Shown: in pieces, positions 35,931 to 44,785 of the stretch
Layout: each line of letters begins with the position of its first letter
Position numbering within the stretch: the stretch's first letter is position 1
IMG/VR virus record: IMGVR_UViG_3300030108_004301
Coordinates: 1 to 58,368 of that record
DNA from: a virus
Length of the DNA: 58,368 nt
Reading direction: 5' to 3' (one strand)
Program-made: the position numbers and the translations under genes
The notes under the pieces: model-generated
The model's input: only the letters and a program-made list of their open reading frames with translations
Told to the model about the DNA's origin: nothing
Databases searched by the model: none

Positions 35931-36371
35931 ATGGATCCTGTAACTGCATTAGGAGTAGCAACGACTGCGTTTAATACAATAAAGAAAGGATTCCAAATTG
36001 GTAAAGACGCACAATCAATGATGTCAGATGTTGGTAAGTGGATGTCCGCCATAGAAAGTGTTAAAAACCCTTCAAATAAAAAATCTAAAAAAATAGCTAA
36101 TGTGGAACAAGAGGCATTAGACCAGTTTGCTGCTAAGAAAAAAGCTGATGAAATGGAAAGGGAACTTAAAAATTATATTCTTGCAACATTTGGTGGAACT
36201 GCTTGGGATGAATTATTAAGAATACAAGGCCAGATAAGGAAACAAAGGAAACTACAAGAGGAATATGAGAGAAAACAAAGAGAAGATATAATCAATGCTA
36301 TTATTTTAGGGTTAGGAGTTTTAATAGGTGGTGGTGTTTTAATATGGATAGTATTGCTATATACGACGTAA
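35931..36371 (+). CDS. C-terminal TM protein, 146 aa
   Basis: Residues 1-115 are helical and charged. Residues 121-143 (IINAIILGLGVLIGGGVLIWI) form a membrane helix. Last gene of the late operon apart from a possible 44-aa frame. It could be a lysis accessory or ejection component. No family known. Confidence 0.55.
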   Translation: MDPVTALGVATTAFNTIKKGFQIGKDAQSMMSDVGKWMSAIESVKNPSNKKSKKIANVEQEALDQFAAKKKADEMERELKNYILATFGGTAWDELLRIQGQIRKQRKLQEEYERKQREDIINAIILGLGVLIGGGVLIWIVLLYTT

Positions 36372-36478
36372 GATATAAAAACGAATTACATAAAGAAAAA
36401 TTTCCCTCTCACAAAATTTTAGGGTATAAATGTCCAGTTGTTATTTGGAACGAAAAAGCAAAAAGATTATTTTATTAA
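36344..36478 (+). CDS. possible small protein, 44 aa
   Basis: ATG at 36344 lies inside the end of the previous gene. The frame ends 4 bases into the convergent minus-strand helicase gene. Composition is plausible (YDVRYKNELHKEKFPSHKIL) but there is no clear ribosome binding site. Confidence 0.3.
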   Translation: MDSIAIYDVRYKNELHKEKFPSHKILGYKCPVVIWNEKAKRLFY

Positions 36479-37923
36479 ATAATCCACTCTTTATAACCCT
36501 CTGCTAATACCTGAGTACTTATATTTATTTTATCTCTTAATGCTTTTATAATTTTTTCATCAACAGTTTTTTCTACAACAATATCTACATAAGTAACTTT
36601 GTTTTCTTGTCCTATACGATGAGCTCTATCTTCACTTTGTAAACGCACCTCTAAATCATAACCATTACTATAATAAACAACAGTCTTTGCTTGGGTAAGG
36701 GTTAGTCCATATCCTCCTGTTCTAGGTTGTCCTACAAAAAACCTAAGTGGATTGTCAGGGTTTTGAAAACTAGAAACAATGGATTGTCTTTCTTCTGCAG
36801 GAGTGCCGCCATAAAAAAGTTCAACTGATTCTTTACCATATTTTTTAGATATTTCTTTTTGTATGGAAAGTATATCGTTTGTGAAGTTAGCCCAAATAAT
36901 CACTTTTCCATCTGTTTCTTCTAACAAAGACATAAGTTCAGGTAATTTATTTGTCGGTACTTTTACTTCTTCTCCTGTATCTAATTTAGCAAACCCAGAA
37001 CATATTTGTTGTAATCTAAGTATTTGTGTAAGAACAGTAGAAGTGCTAATCATACCCTCGTTTTCTGAGTTAGAAATAAAGGCTAACGCAGAACTTTTTA
37101 GTTGTTTATATAATGTGTTTTGTTCTGCAGTAAGTTCAACAGTTCTTTTAGTATATACTTTATCAGGTAAATCCAAACACTCTTCTTTTTTTACTCTGAA
37201 ACTAAAATCAGATATTATAGAATTTAATTCATCTAAATTTTGATAACCTATAATTTGGTTAAAAGAATGCGAACCCACACTTCTTCTTATTATTTTAGCA
37301 TATCTGTTTTGAAAAGTCCAAAAGGAAGAATGCCTTAAACACTTTGTATTTAAAAATTCACATTGGGTAAATAAGTCAAGTGGTGATTTTGTAACAGGCG
37401 ATCCTGTAAGTATCCTTCTGTATTCTGTATGTGCTGCAAGTTTTATAAGATTTTTTGTTCTAGTTGCTGTTCGTGATTTTATGGTTGTACTTTCATCTAC
37501 AGCGAGTAGTGATTTATTTGCTAATAAAAATTTCTGTGCGGCTGCTAAACCTTTCTTTGTAGATAAGGCCTCTACATTCATAAGAAATATTTTTAATTTG
37601 TCCATAGGTTCTAACAAAGATTTAAACTGTTTTAAATATTTTGCTGATTGGCTAGGTGACCATACAACTAAATGGGATTGTATGTGGTCGGGTAAATGTG
37701 TAGGTATTTCTTTTTGCTCCCAGTTTCTATACACACCTTTTGGTGCAATTATAAATGCTGAGCCTATTAACTTTTCATCATATAATATACTTATATTATC
37801 AATTAAAACCTTAGATTTACCAGTTCCCATATCCATAAAGTAAGCGAAATATTTTTGATAACAAGACTTTTCAAGTGCCTTTAACTGGTGTTCATAGGGT
37901 TTGAATTTAAAATTATATTTCAT
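36475..37923 (-). CDS. SNF2-family (SF2) helicase/ATPase
   Basis: 482 aa. Walker A MGTGKS (32-37), DEST motif II, TGSPV motif III, and in the second RecA domain QPRTGGYGLTLTQAKTVVYY and the SNF2 hallmark QSEDRAHRIGQ (motif VI). SNF2 enzymes translocate on duplex DNA and remodel protein-DNA complexes. Here it could aid replication or recombination. It is the only clear minus-strand gene, divergent from the replication operon. Confidence 0.9.
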   Translation of the reverse strand: MKYNFKFKPYEHQLKALEKSCYQKYFAYFMDMGTGKSKVLIDNISILYDEKLIGSAFIIAPKGVYRNWEQKEIPTHLPDHIQSHLVVWSPSQSAKYLKQFKSLLEPMDKLKIFLMNVEALSTKKGLAAAQKFLLANKSLLAVDESTTIKSRTATRTKNLIKLAAHTEYRRILTGSPVTKSPLDLFTQCEFLNTKCLRHSSFWTFQNRYAKIIRRSVGSHSFNQIIGYQNLDELNSIISDFSFRVKKEECLDLPDKVYTKRTVELTAEQNTLYKQLKSSALAFISNSENEGMISTSTVLTQILRLQQICSGFAKLDTGEEVKVPTNKLPELMSLLEETDGKVIIWANFTNDILSIQKEISKKYGKESVELFYGGTPAEERQSIVSSFQNPDNPLRFFVGQPRTGGYGLTLTQAKTVVYYSNGYDLEVRLQSEDRAHRIGQENKVTYVDIVVEKTVDEKIIKALRDKINISTQVLAEGYKEWII

Positions 37924-38152
37924 ACCAAAAGTATATTATTTTAATTTAATCATTGACCACAAATAATTTGTCCGTGATATACTTTTTATTATACTAAATT
38001 AATTAAATTGTTTAAAAACTGTTTTTTAACAATTTAAAATATACGATATACAATATACAAAATTTCAGCTTCGCGAAACTATGTGATAAAATTTATTTAG
38101 TCTTGTTTAACGAAGTAGTGTATATTTAACAAACTGTAAGGAGGAGAAAGTC
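37924..38152. promoter_or_regulatory. divergent regulatory region
   Basis: Very AT-rich intergenic segment that must hold both the helicase and the replication-operon promoters. It contains an inverted repeat TTAAATTGTT (38003-38012) / AACAATTTAA (38028-38037), the motif TTTCAGCTTCGCGAAA (38063-38078) shared with the region before the small terminase, and an extended -10-like TGTGATAAAAT just downstream of it. Confidence 0.55.
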
Positions 38153-38479
38153 ATGACAGTTTACATAGTTCAAGAAGTTAGGGGAAGGGATATAAGTAGT
38201 GCCAGTTCTTATGGTAATTTAGAAATACTCTTAACATCAGACCAAGTTATGGAAAACTACCCAGTAAAAGAAATGGGTATATTTCACAACAAACTTAAAA
38301 ACTTTAATGATAATGATTTTTTATTATTATCTGGTGATCCTGTTGCTATAGCGTTGGCATCTTGTATAGCAGCATCTAATAATAATGGAAGAATTAAGTT
38401 CCTTAGGTGGGACAGAAAAATGGAAACTTATTTTAAAATAGGTGCAAGAGTAGAGGAGGAACCACATGAGCGATTTTGA
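38153..38479 (+). CDS. hypothetical protein, 108 aa
   Basis: First gene of the replication operon, with AAGGAGGAG at 38138-38146 and ATG. Soluble alpha/beta protein containing FHNKLKNFNDNDFLLLSGDP and AIALASCIAASNNNGRIKFL. Phage proteins of this shape often precede replication genes. Function unknown. Confidence 0.65.
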   Translation: MTVYIVQEVRGRDISSASSYGNLEILLTSDQVMENYPVKEMGIFHNKLKNFNDNDFLLLSGDPVAIALASCIAASNNNGRIKFLRWDRKMETYFKIGARVEEEPHERF

Positions 38480-39011
38480 AAAAGCTACTGAGGAATTAAA
38501 ATCCATATCTGAGCAAGGTATGAGTGAAGTGAGTAAATTAGCTACCAAACAAATTGAATTACAAAATGTAGTAGCAAACTTGGAATCACAATTAAAACAA
38601 GCTAAGAAAGATTTAAAAGTAGTTCAGGAAGATTTACTTCCTGCTGCTCTTTCTGAACATAATGTTACCAGTATAAATATTGAAGGTAATGAAATAAAAG
38701 TTGAAAATTTTTATAGTGCATCTATACCGAAAGACAGACAAGAACAAGCGTTCTCTTGGTTGTTGGATAATGGTTATGGTGATCTTATAAAAAATGTAGT
38801 TTCTGCAAACTTTGTGCGAGGCCAAGAAGGTAAAGCACAAGACTTTGTTGAAGAACTTGCTGGAAGAGGATTATCTGTTTCAACTAAGAAATGGGTAGAA
38901 CCGATGACTCTTAAAGCATTTGTTAAAGACCTTATTACTAAGGGACAATCAATACCAATGGATGATTTTGGTGTTTTCATCGGAACTAAAGCTAAAATAA
39001 CAAAGAAATAA
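38466..39011 (+). CDS. coiled-coil hypothetical protein, 181 aa
   Basis: Residues 1-62 are a long coiled coil (EELKSISEQGMSEVSKLATK, LESQLKQAKKDLKVVQEDL). The remainder is alpha/beta (NVTSINIEGNEIKVENFYSA, WLLDNGYGDLIKNVVSANF). It precedes the candidate ssDNA-binding gene and overlaps the previous one by 14 bases. Unknown; a replication accessory role is likely from context. Confidence 0.6.
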   Translation: MSDFEKATEELKSISEQGMSEVSKLATKQIELQNVVANLESQLKQAKKDLKVVQEDLLPAALSEHNVTSINIEGNEIKVENFYSASIPKDRQEQAFSWLLDNGYGDLIKNVVSANFVRGQEGKAQDFVEELAGRGLSVSTKKWVEPMTLKAFVKDLITKGQSIPMDDFGVFIGTKAKITKK

Positions 39012-39023
39012 GGAGAAACAATT

Positions 39024-39833
39024 ATGGCAAAAGATAATGGTCAAACTAACCTTGACTTAAAACAAAAAGGTGCTGTCGCCACCACACAATTTGAAAGTTT
39101 TGAAGGAACTGGATTTGAGGAGGTAACGACAGAAGATTTAGCTATACCTTTTATAAGAATACTAGCACAACTAAGTCCTCAAGTAAATAAAAGGGACGGT
39201 GCTTATGTAGAGGGTGCTGAAGCAGGACACATATATAATACTGTACAAAACGAAGTATATGATGGAACACAGGGTATATCTGTTATTCCTTGTTACTATT
39301 CTAGAAAATATGTTGAATGGACACCAAGAGAAAAGGGAGGTGGTTATATTCAATCATATGCAACTACTGACCCAATAGTAAAGACCGCTGTAAAAAATGA
39401 GCTGGGACAAGATATATTACCTGATAGTGGTAACTTATTATCTAATACTTCTCACTTTTTTGTATTACATTTACATAAAACTTTAGGACCACAAAGAGGT
39501 CTTATAACTATGACCAGTACTCAATTAAAAAAGGGTAGAAAGTGGTTGACCCAAGCACAACAGTTTACTGCTAAGAAACAAAATGGTTCTATTATGCAGT
39601 TACCTCTCATGTCTCAGGTTTACACTTTAAAAACAGTTGAGGAAAAAAATGATAAAGGTAATTGGTTTGGTTGGGATATATCCCATGAAAGACAAATTGA
39701 TTTATCAAATGATTCAGAACAAAAAATATTTGAAATGGGTGTTCAGTTTGCTAAATCCATAGCTAAAGGAGAAGTAGAAATAAAGTCTGAACAAGAAAGT
39801 TCTTCTGAACCTAAAGACGAATCTGTAATGTAG
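39024..39833 (+). CDS. candidate ssDNA-binding/replication protein, 269 aa
   Basis: A beta-rich core (FIRILAQLSPQVNKRDGAYV, GISVIPCYYSRKYVEWTPRE, HFFVLHLHKTLGPQRGLITM) is followed by an acidic Glu/Ser-rich tail, a typical feature of SSBs that recruit partners. It directly precedes the primase. This family is common in marine podoviruses but I cannot confirm an OB fold, so the function is inferred. Confidence 0.5.
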   Translation: MAKDNGQTNLDLKQKGAVATTQFESFEGTGFEEVTTEDLAIPFIRILAQLSPQVNKRDGAYVEGAEAGHIYNTVQNEVYDGTQGISVIPCYYSRKYVEWTPREKGGGYIQSYATTDPIVKTAVKNELGQDILPDSGNLLSNTSHFFVLHLHKTLGPQRGLITMTSTQLKKGRKWLTQAQQFTAKKQNGSIMQLPLMSQVYTLKTVEEKNDKGNWFGWDISHERQIDLSNDSEQKIFEMGVQFAKSIAKGEVEIKSEQESSSEPKDESVM

Positions 39834-39837
39834 TTAA

Positions 39838-41379
39838 ATGAACTCTAATAATTTAACAAAAACAATTGCAGAAAACTTGTTTTCAATTTTTCAGGGAAGT
39901 GATATTGCTCATGGAACATTTGTCACTAAAGGAACCTCCATAAATGGAAAAAAACAAGGTGTAGCTAAAGTTATTAGAGAACCAACAACCGTTGAGATGT
40001 GGGAAAAGCATCTCAATGGTGAGGTTGGTATAGGTATTATACCCATAAAAAGCGATAATAATTGTTTTTGGGGTGCAATAGATATTGATGAATATGATAT
40101 AAAACACAAAAAACTGTGTGAAAACCTTTTGAAAAATAAAATTCCTGCAGTAGTGGGAAGAACAAAAAGTGGTGGAGCTCACATATGGGTGTTTGTTTCT
40201 ACCGCAATCCCAGCAGAAGATATGCAAAGAAAAATGACAGAACTATCTGCTGCTCTTGGTTTTTCTGGTAGTGAAATATTTCCTAAACAAACAACTATAT
40301 TGTTAGAAAGAGGGGATACAGGAAACTTTTTAAATATGCCATACTTTTCTGGTTCTAAAAGCACACGATATGCTTTTGATGATAATGGCAACGCTGTTTC
40401 TGTAGAAGAATTTATAAAACTAGCCAAACAAAAAACGATAACACCTAACAAGTTTTTTAGTTTAGATTTTAGTTTTGGTGTTCCCAAAGAAGTTTTAAAA
40501 GATGGACCTCCGTGTTTACAGCATCTTTGTAAACAGGGTTTTGCTGAGGGATCACGAAACAATGCTCTTTTTAATTTAGGTGTTTATGCAAGATTACTAG
40601 ACCCAGATAATTGGGAAAACTTAATACAAAGATACAATATGGATTACTTAGATCCTCCTCTAAGCCACAGTGAGGTAGGAGCAGTAATAAGACAGTTAAA
40701 GAAAAAAGATTATTTTTACAAATGTGACGATCAACCGATAAAACCTTTTTGTGATAAAGAAGTATGTAAGACTAGAAAATATGGTGTAGGACCAAATGGT
40801 ATAGGTAATGATTTAAGTTCTCTAACTAAAATAGATGGTGACCCACCCATATGGATTTTAAATGTAGATGGGTTGAGAGTTGAGCTTTCTACTAATGGTT
40901 TAACTTCTCAAACACAGTTTCAAAAAGAGTGTGTTTCACAAATAAATAAATACCCACAAAGCGTCAACCAAAGGGCTTGGCAAGTAAGAATACAAACACT
41001 ATTAGATAATCTGACGATAGTCGAGGTTCCGCCTGATGCTACTATAAAAGGTGAGTTTGAAGATTTACTTCATGCGTTTGCCTGTGAGCGAGCAAAAGGA
41101 GAAGAAAAAGAAGATATTTTACAGGGAGTGGCAGTCTGGTATAATGATAAAGTATTTTTCCTAGTAAAAGATTTAAAAAAGCATTTGACCGTGAACGATT
41201 TTAACCATTACACTTCCAACAAAATAACACTAAGATTACAAGATTTAAAATCAGAAAAAACATTTTGGAGGGTAAGAGGTAAAGGTGTTCATGTTTGGTC
41301 ACTTCCTCAGAAATATTTTAAACCACAAGAAGAGAACATACCATTACCTGATCTTCCTCAACCGAAAGATGTCATATGA
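39838..41379 (+). CDS. TOTE-type archaeo-eukaryotic primase
   Basis: 513 aa. The AEP core shows GAIDIDEYD (metal-binding D82, D84), GRTKSGGAHIWVF (His115) and FPKQTTI, the arrangement in the primase of TOTE conflict systems and many phages. A helical segment (about 230-300) contains clustered Cys near CKTRK, and the C-terminal 200 residues resemble a fused DNA-processing domain. Probably makes replication primers. It overlaps the next gene by 4 bases. Confidence 0.8.
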   Translation: MNSNNLTKTIAENLFSIFQGSDIAHGTFVTKGTSINGKKQGVAKVIREPTTVEMWEKHLNGEVGIGIIPIKSDNNCFWGAIDIDEYDIKHKKLCENLLKNKIPAVVGRTKSGGAHIWVFVSTAIPAEDMQRKMTELSAALGFSGSEIFPKQTTILLERGDTGNFLNMPYFSGSKSTRYAFDDNGNAVSVEEFIKLAKQKTITPNKFFSLDFSFGVPKEVLKDGPPCLQHLCKQGFAEGSRNNALFNLGVYARLLDPDNWENLIQRYNMDYLDPPLSHSEVGAVIRQLKKKDYFYKCDDQPIKPFCDKEVCKTRKYGVGPNGIGNDLSSLTKIDGDPPIWILNVDGLRVELSTNGLTSQTQFQKECVSQINKYPQSVNQRAWQVRIQTLLDNLTIVEVPPDATIKGEFEDLLHAFACERAKGEEKEDILQGVAVWYNDKVFFLVKDLKKHLTVNDFNHYTSNKITLRLQDLKSEKTFWRVRGKGVHVWSLPQKYFKPQEENIPLPDLPQPKDVI

Positions 41380-42017
41380 ATAATGTTTTTTTCTCTAAAA
41401 AATACCAAGCGTATGTAAGGGAAAACACTTTGGATGAGTATATTTTTGGAGAAATATCATCTGCCTATAAAGACCTTGAAATAAAAAAAGGTGATGTAGT
41501 TTTAGATTTAGGAGCAAACATAGGTGCTTTCGCAAAACAAGCAGCAGAAAAGGACGCAATCGTACATTGTTACGAGCCTGAACCTAGTAACTTTACTCTT
41601 TTACAGTTAAACAGCCCGAACACTTATAATCATAAGAAGGCGGTTGTAGGTAAACAAAATGGAAAGATAAAACTATTTATAAATTCTAAAAGAAACAAGG
41701 GTATCCATATGATAAGGCCAGTGAATGGAAGAGAAAGCATAGAAGTAGAAACTGTTTCTTTTGGTGACCTTATAAATGAAATAAAACCAAACAAAATAAA
41801 AATAGATGTAGAGGGAGCAGAGTATGATTTTTTACCTTATGAGTTTCCCAGTTTTGTAGAAAGACTTGTTATGGAAATACATTTTCAGTACGACCCTTCT
41901 TGGAGAAAACTAGGTAGGGAAGTTCATGAAAATATGATCAAGCAAGGTTTTTCTTCTTTAAAAGAATTTAAAGACACAGGGAAAAACTGGCATATTATAG
42001 GAGCGTATGTAAGATAA
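41376..42017 (+). CDS. FkbM-family SAM-dependent methyltransferase
   Basis: 213 aa. SAM motif I VVLDLGANIGAFAKQAA (about 40-56), motif II acid in VHCYEPEPSN, and IKIDVEGAEYDFLPY, the FkbM hallmark. FkbM enzymes usually O-methylate sugars or small molecules. Overlap with the primase and helicase genes places it in the replication operon, so methylation of a modified base or its sugar is a possible role. Confidence 0.8.
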   Translation: MNNVFFSKKYQAYVRENTLDEYIFGEISSAYKDLEIKKGDVVLDLGANIGAFAKQAAEKDAIVHCYEPEPSNFTLLQLNSPNTYNHKKAVVGKQNGKIKLFINSKRNKGIHMIRPVNGRESIEVETVSFGDLINEIKPNKIKIDVEGAEYDFLPYEFPSFVERLVMEIHFQYDPSWRKLGREVHENMIKQGFSSLKEFKDTGKNWHIIGAYVR

Positions 42018-43537
42018 TGCACATAGTATTAGGACCTCCAGGAACAGGAAAAACAACAACTTTATTAAAGTTAGTAGAAAAGCATTTAAAACAGGGAACA
42101 CCACCAGATAAGATAGGTTATTTTGCATTTACAAAAAGAGCAGCACAAGAAGCTATCCAAAGAGCGTGTTCTGCTTTTAATATAGAAAAAAGGGATTTAC
42201 CTTATTTTAGAACTCTTCACAGTTTGGCTTTCTTGCAAGGCGGTTTTAAACAAAGCCAAATTATGAAAGGAAAAGAGTACACAAATATATCTGAGTGGCT
42301 AAGGATAGGAAGGTTTTTTAACGAAGGTTCTACAGATCAAGGACCATACAAAGATTTTGGTTACGGAGATAAATTTTTAGAGATTATAAATATTTCTAGA
42401 ATACTTAGACAACCATTACAAAGGGTTTATAAAGAAAGTATTGTTCCACTAAAAACAGATTGGAGTAAAGTTGAATATGTAAACAGAGGTATCAGACATT
42501 GGAAAGATTCTTACGGTTTGTTTGATTACACAGATATGTTAGAAACCTTTTTGAAAAGAGATTTAGCACCAAAATTAGATGTAGTGTTTATTGATGAAGC
42601 TCAAGATCTTAGTCCTATACAATGGGAAATGGTAAAAAAGTTAGAAGAAAAAAGTAAAGTTTGTTATGTAGCAGGAGATGATGACCAAGCTATATTTAGG
42701 TATGCAGGAGCAGATGTAGATTACTTTGTAAATTTAAAAGGCGAAACAACCTTTTTAAAACAAAGTTTTAGAATACCGTTTAGTCACCACTATTTATCTG
42801 CAGAGGTTATAAAAAGAGTAGTAGGTAGAAGAAAAAAATCTTTTTCACCAAAACAAGTATCAGGAAAAGTTCACTGGCATAAACACTCAGAGCAAGTAGA
42901 TGTTTCTCAGGGTGAATGGTTGTTATTAAGTAGAACAACTAGAGGTGCTCAGCAAATAGAAGAGGAAGTAAGAAAACGAGGTCATTTGTACACATACAAT
43001 GGTTCTAAAAGTATAGATACCAATGTCATTGAAGCGGTTCGGCTATGGGAATCTTTACGAGAAGGAAGTTCTCTTAACCCTTCTCAAGTAAGGTTGGTTT
43101 ACAAACACATGAACATAAACACAGAAGTTGCTTACGGATATAAGACAATGCCAAAAGCAGATGAAGATAGGTATTATAGTCTTCAAGAACTTCAACAAGA
43201 CTATGGTCTTTTACATTCTAGAAAATGGGATGAGGGTTTAGGAAAAATATCAGATAAAGATAAAGTATATATAAAAGCGTGTTTGCGGAAAGGCGAAAAA
43301 CTTACAGAAACCCCAAGGATCAGAATATCAACAATACATTCCTCTAAAGGTTCTCAATCAGAAAATGTTATGTTGTTGACAGAAACAATGAAGAGACCTT
43401 ATTCAATGTGGAGAAAAAACAATTCTTTTGAGGAAGATGAAGCAAGAGTGTTCTATGTAGGACTAACACGATCACAGCAAAACCTACATTTGATCCACCC
43501 AATGTTTAGTCAGGGTTACCCTCTTCCTGTACGATAA
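42017..43537 (+). CDS. UvrD/Rep-like SF1 helicase
   Basis: 506 aa. Walker A GPPGTGKTT (6-14), motif Ia FAFTKRAAQEA, motif II VVFIDEAQDLSP, motif III VAGDDDQAIFRYAGA, motif V ISTIHSSKGSQSENV and motif VI VFYVGLTRSQQNL. A 3'-5' ssDNA translocase. No DnaB-type helicase is seen in the window, so this or the SNF2 enzyme may supply fork unwinding. Confidence 0.9.
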   Translation: MHIVLGPPGTGKTTTLLKLVEKHLKQGTPPDKIGYFAFTKRAAQEAIQRACSAFNIEKRDLPYFRTLHSLAFLQGGFKQSQIMKGKEYTNISEWLRIGRFFNEGSTDQGPYKDFGYGDKFLEIINISRILRQPLQRVYKESIVPLKTDWSKVEYVNRGIRHWKDSYGLFDYTDMLETFLKRDLAPKLDVVFIDEAQDLSPIQWEMVKKLEEKSKVCYVAGDDDQAIFRYAGADVDYFVNLKGETTFLKQSFRIPFSHHYLSAEVIKRVVGRRKKSFSPKQVSGKVHWHKHSEQVDVSQGEWLLLSRTTRGAQQIEEEVRKRGHLYTYNGSKSIDTNVIEAVRLWESLREGSSLNPSQVRLVYKHMNINTEVAYGYKTMPKADEDRYYSLQELQQDYGLLHSRKWDEGLGKISDKDKVYIKACLRKGEKLTETPRIRISTIHSSKGSQSENVMLLTETMKRPYSMWRKNNSFEEDEARVFYVGLTRSQQNLHLIHPMFSQGYPLPVR

Positions 43538-43627
43538 CAAAAGAAATAAAAAAAGTTATCAGTAGCAATAATTTATATACAATTAATAATGTATTAAATG
43601 TTAATAATTTTTAAAGAAAGGAAATTT

Positions 43628-44653
43628 ATGTCGCATTTAGTAGAAACAATGGCTTATGCTGGAGAAGTTCCTTGGCATGGTCTAGGCAAACAAGTATCTG
43701 ACAATATGTCACCAAGTGATATGTTAAAAGCTGCTGAACTTGACTGGACAGTTACCAAGAGACCAGCATATACAATAGACAAGCCAGATTGTTGGAACAT
43801 AGTTGACCCAACTGGGGAAGCTAACTTTCTTCGTTGTGAAGATAATTACTTCCTAGTTCGTGATAGTGATAATAAAATACTATCACCTTGTGGGGAAAAC
43901 TATGTACCTTTTCAAAACGCAGAAGTGATGAGCTTTTTTAAGAAGTTTACACAAGCTGGACAAATGAAAATGGATACAGCAGGAAGCTTGAAACATGGTA
44001 AAGATATTTGGGGTTTAGCCAAACTCAGCGATAACTTTACACTTCCAGGAGATGACCGTATGGAGGGTTATCTTCTTTTAAATAATAGTCATCAGGTTGG
44101 TAAAGCTATGACTATTATGTTCACGCCTGTCAGGGTTGTGTGTAATAACACTCTTACTATGGCACTTGATTCAGGAGCAGAACGCTTCAGAGTTTTACAT
44201 TTACAAATGTTTGACGAAGAGGTAAAAAAAGCTGCTGAGGAAGCACTTGGTTTGAGTAACGCCTTATCCAAAACATTTAGTGAACAAGCTAATTTTTTAA
44301 GTTCCAAGAGGGCAAGAAGCCCAGAACTTGAAAAGTTTATAGCTGAACTTTTTCAACCCAATCTTTTGATTGAACGAGGTAAGGTCTCTGACCATTCCAA
44401 ACTTCCGCCAATACAAGATGAGTTTAAAAGGAACGCTGAACTTGTTTATGACGCAGTTGAGACTTCTCCTGGAGCAAGTCTTAAATCTGCAAAGGGTACT
44501 TGGTGGGGTGCTTTGAACGCTGTGACTTATGTTGTAGACCACAAGAAAAAATCACAAGAAAAGGGTAATTCTCTTCATTCTGCGTGGTTTGGTTCTGGAG
44601 CACAAGTAAAACGCAAGGCACTTAAGAAAGCACTTGAGTACGCAGAGGCGTAG
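43628..44653 (+). CDS. DUF932 phage/plasmid-like protein
   Basis: 341 aa, starting MSHLVETMAYAGEVPWHGLG after AAAGGA. WHGLG near the N-terminus, LLLNNSHQVGKAMTIMFTPV, RVVCNNTLTMAL and WGALNAVTYVVDHK are the DUF932 / phage-plasmid-like (TIGR03299) landmarks. Widespread in phages and plasmids near replication or recombination genes. The molecular function is not established. Upstream in-frame ATG 43598 is rejected for lack of ribosome binding site. Confidence 0.85.
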   Translation: MSHLVETMAYAGEVPWHGLGKQVSDNMSPSDMLKAAELDWTVTKRPAYTIDKPDCWNIVDPTGEANFLRCEDNYFLVRDSDNKILSPCGENYVPFQNAEVMSFFKKFTQAGQMKMDTAGSLKHGKDIWGLAKLSDNFTLPGDDRMEGYLLLNNSHQVGKAMTIMFTPVRVVCNNTLTMALDSGAERFRVLHLQMFDEEVKKAAEEALGLSNALSKTFSEQANFLSSKRARSPELEKFIAELFQPNLLIERGKVSDHSKLPPIQDEFKRNAELVYDAVETSPGASLKSAKGTWWGALNAVTYVVDHKKKSQEKGNSLHSAWFGSGAQVKRKALKKALEYAEA

Positions 44654-44669
44654 GGGGATAAATTAAAGT

Positions 44670-44696
44670 TTGTCCTTGATTTTATTATGGTATAAT
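44670..44696 (+). promoter_or_regulatory. extended -10 promoter of hypermodification block
   Basis: TATAAT at 44691-44696 is preceded by TGG (extended -10), with TTGTCC at 44670-44675 as a possible -35. Predicted transcription start is about 44703, giving an ~80-nt leader. Confidence 0.55.
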
Positions 44697-44721
44697 ATTA
44701 TATTGTTTTTGTTAATATATA

Positions 44722-44779
44722 AGCCCAGTGATGTGTTGAGTCCTTTCGTACAGCATATCGCTGGGTTACCATAGAAAGG
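44722..44779 (+). promoter_or_regulatory. structured 5' leader with anti-SD loop
   Basis: Bases 44722-44738 pair with 44751-44767 in a 17-bp helix containing G-U wobbles, so it is expected to act as RNA. The 12-base loop (44739-44750) contains CCTTTC, the exact complement of the Shine-Dalgarno GAAAGG (44774-44779) for the TTG start at 44786. This could form a pseudoknot or alternative pairing that blocks translation. It matches no riboswitch class I know. Confidence 0.6.
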
Positions 44780-44785
44780 GTTAAA

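Noticed and set aside
43598-43627. Longer DUF932 start at ATG 43598
   Set aside because: AAAGGA precedes ATG 43628 and the extra residues are not part of the family's usual start.
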